Assembly (NCBI GenBank): GCA_034008185.1
Contig: CM067083.1
Location: forward strand, 116,024,837 to 116,088,836
From: Gorsachius magnificus
Lineage: Eukaryota > Chordata > Aves > Pelecaniformes > Ardeidae
DNA: 64,000 bases
Direction: 5' to 3'
How positions within the stretch are numbered: the stretch's first letter is position 1; each line of letters opens with the position of its first letter. The notes below the pieces were generated by a model that saw only the letters and a program-made list of their open reading frames with translations, ran no database searches and was not told the DNA's origin. The position numbers and the translations under genes are program-made. Of the stretch, positions 28,088 through 39,295 are shown in pieces.

Positions 28088-28470
28088 TTGGAGAAGGCTT
28101 GGGGGAGACCTTATTGCAGCCTTTCATTATACAAAGGAGGCTCATAAGAAAGACGGGGAGAGACTTTTTACCAAGACCTGTAGTGGTAAGACAAGGAGCA
28201 ATGTTTTTAAACTGGAAGACGGTAGGTTTAGAATGGACATAAGGAAGAAATTTTTTACAATGAGGGTGGTGAGACACCGGAACAGGTTGCCCAGAGAAGT
28301 TGTGGATGTCCAATCACTGGGAAGTGTTCAGGGTCAGGCCAGGTGTGGCTTTGAGTGACCTGATCTAGTGAAAGATGCCCCTGACCATGGCAGAGGGGTT
28401 GGACTAGATAGTCTTTAACAGTGCCTTCTGACCAAGACCATTTTGTGATTCTGTGATTCTATGATTCTAT
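28088..28470 (+). mobile_element. CR1 LINE, 3' fragment with open C-terminal frame
   Basis: This copy starts within the last part of CR1 ORF2 (LGGDLIAAF motif) and keeps an open frame through [20 protein letters not shown] to a stop near 28358. The CR1 3' UTR follows, and the element ends in TGTGATTCTGTGATTCTATGATTCTAT-type tail units at 28444-28470. The 5' end is truncated. The frame happens to run on upstream into unrelated DNA from 27861, so the 165-residue frame there is a chance fusion and not a gene. Confidence 0.93.
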
Positions 28471-31400
28471 ATCTACATAATCCATTCATAAATGTTCATC
28501 TTGAAGCTACTGACCATTTGTAACATTAGCACGTGATGGACATCCAGCCTAAAATGGAAGCTATGCCAAATTTTTGTATATAAGTTCATTCTGTCATAGC
28601 TTTCCTCCTGTGTTTTGTCTCACAAGTGCCTGCAGACCTCAAGCACAGGAAACAGTCCCTTGGTTCTTGCTCACACTCCAGTCCTCTGCTTTCTGGCCCA
28701 TATCTTGGAAGAAGCAATGGATATGTTCCCCAGTGGATAAATAGGAAGAACACAAACAAAGCTTTGCTGCTACCCGCATGGTAGTTTCACATCCTGAAGG
28801 GCAGGACAGCTTTCACCTTGTTCTGACTTTGGGCTACTCAAGGTTGATCTCAAATATCTCTGTTGACATTGCCTCATTGTGCAGACGCTGTAGAGCAGCT
28901 CACTAACAGGCATGGGTGCTTTAGAGTGTATATTAGAAACTATGCTAGATATGGGGAGGAGACAATTTGACTTCTCATATTTGAGAAATAAGATTTATGC
29001 TGTTTCCTTGTCTTGTAATTTTAGAACAAGATGAATGCTAATATTTTTTTTTTCTCTATCACCACACAAGCATTAAGTAATTTTCCAGAAATGTGCTAGA
29101 AAACAAATAAAAATTAATCATAATCAGGGGCAATAAATAATAATATAAGGTTTTTAATCAAGCCATGGTTATTCTGATCCATAGAAGACAGAGTAGATAA
29201 GCAGAGAGATGGACAAGTAATACTTTGACAGTGGCACATTCACAAATATTCCTAGAAATACAGGAATGAAAAGCATGGTATAAGTGTGCTGTTAAAAATG
29301 CAGAAAGGTCTGCTCATTTCTTGACACCATATGTCTGTTTCTTGTATTAAAGGGTTTGGAAACATTGTTTATGGATATTGCATGACCATGAATGCCAAAA
29401 ATAATAATCCTATTAAGTTTAGTCCAAATAGCATGTAATGAGATTCAAAATGATATGTTAAATACAGATTCTAATAATGAAACTCAAATTACTTTACAAA
29501 TAGCATTGGGAGAACATTAGCCTATTTTGATTCTAATAATTACTTGCATCCTGTGTTCCAAATCTATTCAATATGCTTTTCATAAGAACAAATATTTGTT
29601 CTACTAATTGTTCTGCAATTCTCCTGGTTATTTTTAAAAGGCTAAAGGGCTACACAAGACCAGCAGTTGTCTGTTAGAATAAGATCTGGTTGTTTTTTTT
29701 ACTTTAATCATCTTACAGTATTTGAAGAAATTAGGTTCTCTAATACCTCTGTCTTTTGTCCAGATTTTGGTTGTCTGTGTTTTGTATACTATCATTAAAC
29801 CACTTTTCAAGTGAATCCTTGCCAGACTAAACACAATCTTTCCTTGTAGAACATTCCATCCAAACTGCATACAACCACTGTAGCCCTTTCTGGGTTGTCC
29901 TAAGATGTGGATTCTTGATTTTTAGGCTAGGTGCTATTCCTAGTTTATATATTAATTCTTATCCAACTGTTAAGATATTATCATCATATCATATTATCAG
30001 TTAATAAGGAGCTATCAATACATTTTTGGCTGTAGAAAAATGTAAACTATCTATAAAGAGACCATATGGTTTAAATGTTTTAAAATATTGTTTTTAAATA
30101 GAGACAGAACAACTATGAATGGGAAAGGAGCTCAGCTTTAGTTTACTTCTGGCTTCACACTGAAACAGCCAGGGATCTCAGTGGGTATTAGAAATGGACC
30201 AGAATTGTATAAATGCTACTTTATCCACCCCTAGAAATATTTATTCAGGTTTCTCTCCTTAAGTTTTCTACAGATGTAAAGTCGATTAGTCTTCAGTCTA
30301 CTGCCACAATCTCAAAGACCCAGTGTGTGGCCTCCAACACATGGAAAGATGACCAATGTGCAAGATGCACAGGGGACTTTTCAGATCTGAAGCCAGCAGT
30401 CTGAAAAATAAAGTACCTGGGGAAAGTGTGTCTTCTTTCCACTGACAGTGAGATCAGGTTCAAGGAGAAACTCAGCATGCAAGTTAGATAACAAGACAGG
30501 AGTCAGGCAGACAGAACCTCACTACCTTAATTTTTCAGCACATTTTATTTGCATTGTGTCCTCCTAAAAAGTACATTCATTTCATTTTGTACCATCCAAA
30601 CTGAACTTTCCAAAGACCACTGTAAGCTTATAACTTTTTAATAACTTCAACACTTTCTAATTTCCCTGCATTCCACTTAAAAGAAGGAGGGAAGAAACTG
30701 TTAGATAACAAAAATGCCCATAGCAATATCCTGGCCTTAAAAATACCCTATGTTTGAATGGCAATTCCTTTTTTTCTTAGCTGAGTTGCGTGTAATTCTT
30801 TTCACATATATGGAATAGTCTTGGGTACTGAGTACAGCTGGGATTTCTGAATACAAATACAACCTGACTGCATACCATTGAAACAAAACTCAGTTGCTTG
30901 GAGAGTCTATTGGCAAATTCCTTAAGTCTCATTAATCACGTATGTGGTGACACTGGAGGGGGCTCTTTACTTTTTTATTTCTCATTTGTCTCTGATATTC
31001 CCCTTGTATTACAAAATCCCTTCCTTTGCTGGATTTATAATGTGGCTATTTTCCAATACAGTTGTATGCTTTCACTCCCAAGTGGAGCCACCCATGTGCA
31101 AGAGCTGGGAACCTGGAGCTTTTTGATGAGCATCCGTATTCACCACAGAGCAAAGAGACCATGACAAACCTCAGAGATGCTTGATGATGTGACCCACCAG
31201 GGATATGACAACTACAGATCAAGCTTGCTGATGTTGCTTGCACAATCTGATTTCAGTTCCCCTGCAGCAGAATGTGTCTGTCCCTCTGCTCTTCTCTAAG
31301 AAATTTGTGATTTTTCTTTAGAAATATGCATGTCTACTTAGGAAATTTATTAATTAATCCTCTCTGGAGTACAGATTCTGTCTTCTTATATTGATGCTGA

Positions 31401-33082
31401 GATCAAAATTTACAAAGATATTTAGGTACCAAGACGTGTTTGAAGGTCAGGGCATGATTGCCTCATGGGATCCAGCTACTGATCCCTTGAACTCATCTTC
31501 TTTCCCTTTTCCAATTTGCTTGTGCCTGCTACTGCATAAACAGACCGATAATTTAAGGTTGAAACTTTACCCTTGAAAGGTTCTCATCTGGTTTCCTGTC
31601 TTGCCTCTGTGCAGCAGTACATTGTGGCCACATACTTTGAAATGCAGTCATTCCAGGCAGCTTTTTACTCAAAGGTGATGTGCTAGGTACATGAAATGGG
31701 TTTGCAGAGGGATTTCACCTTGTGTTCATGATGCAGTAATTAACACTACTCCAGAAGTTTGCAGTATATGCTATTGGTGTCGCATGGTTAGCGCACTGAA
31801 ACTCCATCTGATTTGATGTGCAGGGGACAAATTTGGATGTGGACATGAAAAATATCTTAATCGCTTTTTGGGTGCCTGATGTCCATATTTCATTTGTCCA
31901 GAGAGGTGAGAGCTGAACTTGATAACATCATTATCTGTCAGGAGGCACTTAAGGTTCTTTTGCTAAGCTCATAGCAAATATTCTTTGATTGGAAAAATGT
32001 GATCTTTCAGAAGAAAAACTTTCTGACGTTGTAGGTACCAAGTCAAACTTGCAGACATGCAAAAACTTAACCCATTTTGGAGAAGAAAGGACTAAAGAGA
32101 ATTTTTAGTTCTGTTTTAAAACATGCACAGACATATATAGAGCATATGTAATGTCTAAGAATTACTCACATAAAATCAACAGCACAAATAAATTTATAGT
32201 AGGATTCATGGAGTCTGGCACTTTTTTCCTCATTCCAAATGATGCTTAGATGGCATTTCTTCTCTTCATTTGATGTAGCAAATTCCCTTTTCAGTTTCTT
32301 GGTAGGGATTTGGCATAAAAGGGAGCACCACTGCTGTGATTCCTACTAATTGTCATGTTAAGTAACATGATGCTAAGAGCTACCATAGGTGTTAACAAAA
32401 AATTGCTTCCAGAACATAAATGTGTGTTGCCAGCAGAATTTAACCTCGGGCTGTAATAGTAACACTGAGACACAAGGAGGTTGAAGTGGAGTTCTGCCAG
32501 ATTTCCCTGTGCAGATTCTGCAGGTGTTTCCCTAAAAAGGAGGAGTTGATAATAGATATGATGGCAATTTCTTCCCTCCAAAAGATAGCACGGGCAAGTA
32601 GACTTTTGGCATGAGTTTTGTCCAGGAAATAATTTGTGATCTCCCCAATATTATTTAAACACATTTTTATAGAAAGCATAAGGAAATTTATGTTAAAATA
32701 TATCATGTGTCAAAACCCCTGTATTTGATAAATGAAAAATGTTGGTGGCTATTCCCATAATGCTTTTTGAATTAGAAACATGGGGAGGAATCGAGAAAAT
32801 GGAAAAGAGAAATGCTTCAAAATTAAAACATTTGAAATAGAGAAGGTTTCATTTTTTTTTAATCAGCTCTACTTGGCAATTTCAAGAAGATTTGCTAAAA
32901 TTTAACCTGCTGACTCTGCAGCCTGGGAGGAGGTATTACTTTCCATTGCCGCAGGTGCCAGGATCAGTCCAAAAAGGTAAAGGCCAGTCCGATCATGTCC
33001 TTAGTTACAGCAGTTTCACTCCCAAAGTCACACCTTGGTAGAGAGTGCAGAATATAACCTGTAGGGTGGCTTATCCTCTCGT
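28471..33082. other. Intergenic, no feature recognised
   Basis: AT-rich DNA. No gene, LTR or CR1 signatures were seen. Confidence 0.55.
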
Positions 33083-33140
33083 TTGTAATGGTATAAATCA
33101 GTTAAAGTCAATGGAGGTCTGAATGCGAAATTGGAGTAAA
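33083..33140. repeat. Possible relic of a palindromic repeat
   Basis: TAATGGTATAAATCAG followed by AAAGTCAATGGAGG and TTGGAGTAAAAG resembles one arm of the bird/reptile hairpin repeat (TGTAAATCAG...GTCAATGGAG...). Only one arm is clear, so this is tentative. Confidence 0.3.
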
Positions 33141-33831
33141 AGAGAGAAAGAAGGGCCTTTTGTCCTTGAAAGCTGCCAAGTGTTACATGGACTTATTTCA
33201 GCCAGGGCTACTTCCACTGCCATTGATGGTTTTATACCACTGGAAGTGCTAAGTGGGATGTCTGGATCAGAAAGCAGCTAGGCTCTGTTCATCCCTCATG
33301 ATTTCATCTGCAGTGGCCTCCGGCATGTGTCAGATGTGGACTGGATTGCGAAGTTGACACACAAATTTACCTCTACAGGAACATGGCAGTCAAGTGCCTG
33401 GCCAACCTGTTTAGTGCTGGGCTGACTCAGGCTTTGGGGGAATGGACAAATATCTGCTGTGATAACCACAATCTTTTCCTCTTTTTGGCCAAAGAAGATT
33501 TTGGATTGTCCTTAACATTTCAGAGGTGTCCATGGAATAATACACAGGAATAAGCACAGTTGCGTAAAGGACTGAAAATTTTGGGTAAAAAAAAATGGGA
33601 CTAAATACTAGCAGGTGCTGTTCCTGGATAAAAACTAACAAGGTGGGTATATACACATTTATAGATGTGTTTAGGTTATTTATTTCATCTTTTGACAGGG
33701 ATTTACCCACCAGCAACCAAGACACAGGCTAACATCACTCCATCACACTCACAAGCCCCAAGGAAGACTGAACCAAAACAACTGGCAATTCCCTCACAAA
33801 ATGGGGATTAAATGGGTAGGAGTAACTTCAT
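33141..33831. other. Intergenic, no feature recognised
   Basis: No supported feature. The minus-strand frame at 33411-33725 has no recognisable similarity. Confidence 0.5.
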
Positions 33832-34460
33832 GGGGGGGGGGGCGGGCGGGAAGTGAGAGAAGGGAAACAGGATAAAGTATAGGGAGAGGACTCCTCCCCA
33901 CACACCCCCCTTCACCCAAAGTACATAAGTACATAATCCCCTCTCCCAGGTCACAGCTTTCTGTGGCTGCAGCTGGAGCTGGGGGTGCAGGCAGCCATGC
34001 CGAGCTGCCTGTCCTGTCCTGCCAGACAGGTCCTGGGTGCTGGCCTCTACGCTCAGCTCAGCCTCCCAGGCTGCTCCGGCTGCTGGCCATGCGAGCGGGG
34101 AGGTGAGCCCCTCTGGCACCTGCAGTAAGATGGGGAGGAGGCCGGGTTGTCTGAACCCCATCGCTCACTGCTCCAACCCCCCTTGTAAGATCAGGCTCAC
34201 CGCCCAGCCAGGCACAGTGCAGCACAACGTGCCCGGACTCCCACCCCACCCCACAAAATTATAACCAGCATCATTGCTGGTTTTTCTCACCTCACAACTA
34301 TTGCCCCAAATGCACCACAATTTAACCCTCGTAAACCTGCCCTGTTCCCCTTCCCATCCTCATCCTTTCCTCTCCCCTCCATGCCTGCACAGCCTCCTTT
34401 CTGCCCTAGGGCAGCTGCAATCCAGCCCAGTCTCTCGTTAGATCTCACCGAATGGGAGCA
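33832..34460. other. GC-rich island, possibly repeat-derived
   Basis: A sharply bounded GC-rich patch in AT-rich surroundings. It opens with an 11-G run followed by CGGGCGGG (33832-33850) and has clustered CpGs around 34000-34240. It contains a perfect 8-bp stem hairpin, AACCAGCA-TCAT-TGCTGGTT, at 34263-34282. Frames on both strands are products of the GC-rich composition. It could be an old LTR or an unmethylated regulatory island. I could not find TG...CA ends with a target-site duplication. Confidence 0.4.
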
Positions 34461-35289
34461 GTAAGTAGCAGTCTTGGAAACTGAAGGAAATTTTTTCAGT
34501 TTGCATGAGTTTTTAATGCCTTCCTTTTTTTCTTTTCACAAAATGAAATCAATCAGTGTCTCAACAAATAAGTGATGTGTTGAAATTAACTCAAAGTGTA
34601 AGTCCTGTGAGCAAGTCATAAGTCACGCTGGATTCTTTTTTTTTCCTTTTTCCTTTTCTTTCAGTCCCTTTTTTTTCTCTTTTTTTTTTTAATAGTGAGT
34701 CCAAAAAGGGGAGTATTGCCAATGTGCTTATGAAATATTGACAGACAATCCATCTGCAGGGAAAACAAACAAATAACTAATTCTCCAATCCAGGAGAAGT
34801 ACTTCAGCTTTCATGTGGCATCAAAATGGCTTAGTCTGATCAGATTGAGAAGAGAGTCTTGCTGGCTAGAAAGGAACATGCAGAATTTCAGGGGAGGTCA
34901 AATATGAGATATAAAATATATTTTGGGTTAGTCTTCCTCCCTTCCTGGGTTCTAGGAAGCTGGGACTATATTCCTGGCCTTACCATTAACCTGCTCTGTA
35001 GGTGAGGTTAGCACATCTCTGTGGTTCTGTTTCTCCCACTACAAAAATTTGTGATACTCAGATTACTCTGAAATTTGTCCCCTGCAGCTGAAACATTCTG
35101 CAAGAGGGTAACTGTCTCAGGGTTTATAAAGAGAGACAATATTTTTTATTAATGACAGAGAAACAGTTGAAAAAAGAATGAAGCTTCTGAGATACCCAAA
35201 CCTCCTGGACTTCTTTACTGGTCATTGTTTAGAATAGCATGTTTGATCTCGTTAAGATTACATGCTGTTCATGTTAGCTGATGTGATAA
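34461..35289. other. Intergenic with a pyrimidine-rich tract
   Basis: Contains a 57-bp plus-strand run of almost pure pyrimidines (mostly T) at 34634-34690. Otherwise unremarkable. Confidence 0.6.
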
Positions 35290-36800
35290 CACCTTATCCA
35301 CACACCTGCAAAGGAGCACAGAGAGGCAGTGGTGAGAGGGAAGACCAAACAAGACCCAGCTCTGGCTCCTTGCAGGCCCATCCCAGGAGCCACCAGCCCA
35401 TCAAAGGCCATCTTCACAAGGACCCCAGAGGCACAAAGGGCCCAAATTAAGGACTCAGAGTAAGGGACACCCTGTCTGGGCCCCTCCCAGGGCTGTCCCA
35501 GGCAGACTCCAGTGTCCAGAGGTGACACCCAAAATGGTGAGTCAATGCTGGATTGAGGCGGGGGGTTGACCCTAGGGTTGTGGGAAATGTTATGGGATGC
35601 AGGGGAAAAGAGTTTCAGGATTGTACCAGATATGATGAGATGTTTAGGGGAGGCACCAAAGGTGGGGAAATGGAGGGATTTAGGTGATTTGAGGAAGAAC
35701 AAGTGTGGGAAAACAGAGGCATAAGGCATCAAAAGGCGTCAGTTACATGTAAATAGTTTGCTAGTCAGTATGCTCATCTGGCACCTGATCAGCGCAGTCT
35801 GTCTTCTCATTAAACTCCATTTATAAATCTTTTCCTGGGTGAAATGGTGTGCACATGTGTGTATGGAGGGCTGAGTGCCAGCATGTGGAGTCAGCCTGTT
35901 GGTCAGAGGGTCTGTGTGACTGTAGTGCCAACAACTGGAGGAAGTGCGGGTGTGCAAGTGAGTGTGGCGGTGCTCGTGCAGGTCAGGCTGGACTAGCTGA
36001 TGAGTAGGTGAAATGGCCTGGGGAGCCAGGGTGGTGTGGGTCTCTGAGAGCAAGACCATGGGTGAGTTGGCTACTGGAGGGGCCAGGGGAGTCCTGGACA
36101 GCTGCTGGTGAGCTGTGCATGCATGTGTGCACATCCGTGTGTGTGTTTGTGCTTATGTGTGTGTCTGTGAGTTGGTCTGTACCAGAAGCTAGAGTGGGGC
36201 TGCTGCCTCAGGGGCTTGTATGTCCAGGTGCCAGCAACTGGGGAGACTGGGATCGCAGGCAGCTACTGGGCTGAGTGAGTGTCTGAGCCCAGCTGATGGA
36301 AAGATATGCACTGCAAATATCTATATACACATATTTTCCACCAACAGACCTTCATCCTGATCAGCCAGAGAGGGGGAACTGTTTGTGTGTGCTTTGAGTG
36401 TGTCTGTGTGTGTTTGTGTATGTGTGCCTACTGGGAACGCATGCTGAACCTCAGCACTGGTTAGACCTGGGGCAGGGAGCTGCTGCAACCTACTTCTGTT
36501 GGACTTCCAGATTCACCCTCCCAAACAGCCCATGCTGTTCATGATGACAGAGCCAGACAACTCAAGGTTGCCAAATTCAGCTGGTGAGGGGTTCAGTAAA
36601 ACAAGTATTTAGCACTTTGCACTGATGACCATTCAAGCTTGGAGAGGCAAAGCCATGGAGTGATATTTGAGAGCAGGGTAAGACAGATAAGGTTGGCAGC
36701 TGAGTGATCCAAGTGAGCATGGACATTGCCCTGACCAAAGTTAAACTTCGCTCTGTGTCCACCCACCTACCCGCTCAGCTGTGGGCGGCCATGGCAGCCA
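35290..36800 (+). mobile_element. Probable LTR-retroelement-derived segment, GT-rich
   Basis: A GC-richer block unlike its neighbours, with diffuse TG/GT-rich stretches (36136-36172 and 36381-36428) and partly repeated units such as GTGCCAACAACTGG and GTGCCAGCAACTGG about 310 bp apart. A polyadenylation-like ATTAAACTCC followed by a TTATAAATC segment near 35811-35830 would fit an R region. From memory the text resembles a widespread bird ERV LTR and leader, but I could not define TG...CA ends or a target-site duplication. The minus-strand frames of 152 and 131 residues inside it do not resemble any known protein. Confidence 0.4.
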
Positions 36801-38464
36801 CAACAGATACCTAAGTCCAATCAAGTTGAGTTATTTTTACTGAAAAAAGCAGGATGTGGTTCAAAACCTAATGCAATCTCTCAGAAGGGTCCCATACATT
36901 TACAAGATATAAGATCATGAATAGAGAGATGGTCTGCTTTGGGATACGGCATCACTACATGAAATATCCTGAAGTGAATCAGCTTGGAAAAAACAGCCTC
37001 ACAGCAGTGATGTTGGAGTGGGATCCTCCTCTGCTCATCCCCAGCTATTCCTCCCTATCCCCCCCCCCATCTATGTACCGTAAAAGACAATTGGACTCAG
37101 TGTTGAAAGCTTAGAAATATTGTGAGAAATATTATTCTTGGAACAGCATATGTATGTGCTGAGGGATGAGAGGGAATATGTGCCAGTGTGGGGTGGTTAA
37201 GGGGGCTTCAACCACATTTAGATTAAGGCTAGATTTAGGCTCAGCCCAGGAACTGGGATGGGTATTTGCTTCCTGTTTTCCAAAGCTAAAAGCTGAAATG
37301 CAGGACAACTGATTGAAACGAGGGAAAGAACCATGTTTACATTGCTAATCTACATGGGATCTGAATGAAGCAGGTTAAAATGGGTGGAGCTTTGTTAGGA
37401 AAAACTGTACGTTGAATCATTTCCAATATTTGTTGTAAATGCAATCACAGTTTAATAGGATTCTGAAGGGCTGTACTGTGGGATCTGCAGAGCAAAGGCA
37501 GGCCTGGAGCTCTTGTCTGCGACCACGTTTTGTCCCATCTGCAATGGCACAGTAAATATTAATCTGTGGCAAAGTCAAGGCATAAACTCTGCTGCTTCTT
37601 CAGTGTAACCTTTCCATCACCTGGCAACTTCCCATTTCACAGAAAAACTGCATTAGGAATATGTTAACGAGGAGATTGAAAAATCTTGCATATAAAACTG
37701 GCATATTTTTCCTCTGTATAAACTCTGAGAAAAAGAGTAACCAATAAATAGAGCTGTAAATCCTTTTCACTGTTTTTGAATTAAAATTTTAGATTTACTA
37801 ATGCAGCAATTGTCCTAGTTTCCCTCTTCAAATATGAAAGAAGTGCTATAAAATGTAAGATGATTTTTCTTTGTTCAAAAAAAAATCAAGTTTTTTCAGA
37901 TGTTTAGTTTACCTTTTTAAAAAGAAAATTGATTATGAATAATTCTGTCAAAACTTTCTCGTTTTCCATTTTTGGAAGTAATGTAAATGGAATTTTTAAA
38001 TGGAAAATGTTTTTCATGCAAAAATGTTAGTCAACTATAATAATGGAATTTTTGAAAAGTACCTTTTTAAAAAAAAGCCATACCATGGGAGATGATAAAA
38101 CAGTCACTGATATTCCAGGCTGCTCCTTGGGTTGCAGTGAGTGGCATAGGAAAGTGGCCTGTTAAAGTTCAGCTGATATTTTAGAACGATTCCTGGGTCT
38201 GATCCCCAAGGGCTGTAGAAAAGGAGATCTTACTGCTAAGAGACGTTTAGCTTGAATTGTATCAAGCTAGGTAACTTCAGGAATTAAAAAATAAATCTCT
38301 TGGGCTCTGCTGAAATGTTTTTTCCCTCCAATTTCCTCCACAAAAGAAAGGACAAAATAAAGTGGAATGGAGAATTTTAGCCATGCACAAGTTCAGTGAA
38401 AAGATACTTTTGAGCTAAAAGAACCAGCTTGTTGCCAATTTCCGTCAAAATAATTCCCCAGGTT
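36801..38464. other. Intergenic, no feature recognised
   Basis: AT-rich DNA with a C10 homopolymer at 37059-37068. Nothing else was recognised. Confidence 0.55.
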
Positions 38465-38528
38465 AAATCCTGGTCCTATTGAAGTCATTGTCCAAATGCT
38501 CATTGGCTGCAAGGGGAGATCAGGATTT
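38465..38528. repeat. Palindromic interspersed repeat relic
   Basis: Starts AAATCCTG and ends CAGGATTT, a perfect 8-bp inverted pair. Inside, CCTATTGAAGTCATTG is answered by a decayed inverted copy around CATTGGCTGCAAGG. This matches the hairpin repeat AAATCCTGG...ATTGAAGTCAATGG... that I recognise as dispersed in bird and reptile genomes. Confidence 0.6.
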
Positions 38529-39059
38529 GTCCGTTCAATTCATTAGTGATGGTATGAACCCCAAGTACTATTACGCTTCCTTTAAAGAAAGAGGAGCTCC
38601 TACTTACTGTTTATATACTAACGTTATTTCTCACACGTTTATTGTGTTACTCTCCTTAATTTGGTGCCATGCTGTGTCCCTGTGGGATGCCACTCAAACA
38701 TTATGTCAATGATCTCAAAATTGAACTCCAGTGCTTTATTTTACAAATGGCTTCTAGCAGATGTGTGGCACACTTTATTAACTTAAGTACCCATTAGTTG
38801 AAAATTTCATTAGTTTGGGGGAAAGGGATCAGTTTTGTCAATAGATCTGGTATGGGTGGACCCTTTGTGTCAACCTGACCCATATCAAAATGGATTATTG
38901 TTGTAAGTGAGACAAGTGACCTAATGTTCTGCCTATTATGCACACATGATCTATAACCTTTTAAAATACTAGTGTGGGAAAGGAGCACACTTCACTGCAT
39001 CCCCAAACCATGGATTCTTAACAGGTGGCAGTCCTTCTCTTAGCAACGTTTGCCATGGG
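38529..39059. other. Intergenic, no feature recognised
   Basis: No supported feature. Confidence 0.5.
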
Positions 39060-39295
39060 CTGTCTGCGCGAGCGTATGAATTATCAGGGGGTACAGTTTC
39101 CAACCAGGTAACCAGGGGAAAACCGGGATGGAGAATGAAACCAGAATAATGAAAGGCCAAGCAGACGTTTTAATGAGCGCAGAAGGCAGCTGGTGGAGCT
39201 GGGTCTGTAGTGCCATCGTCTGACTGACCGGCGCATTTCGGCCAAGGCATTTCGCGTGCTGCCTGGGTCTTTTGGGCTAATGAAGCCGCAGAGGT
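39060..39295. promoter_or_regulatory. Candidate regulatory element, CpG cluster
   Basis: About 13 CpGs in roughly 235 bp, including GCGCGAGCG, ACCGGCGC, TTCGGCC and TTCGCGTGC, against a CpG-poor background. No repeat family was recognised and no coding frame is supported. Retained CpGs suggest a sequence kept unmethylated or under constraint, or else a recent insertion of an unknown element. The function is inference only. Confidence 0.3.

Noticed and set aside
27861..28358. 165-residue frame that looks like a gene
   Set aside because: Its C-terminal half is CR1 ORF2 (LGGDLIAAF to the stop) and its N-terminal half is unrelated upstream DNA that happens to stay open.
35274..35732. 152-residue minus-strand frame
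   Set aside because: It lies within the GT/GC-rich repeat-like block and has no protein similarity I recognise. The frame is explained by low stop-codon density.
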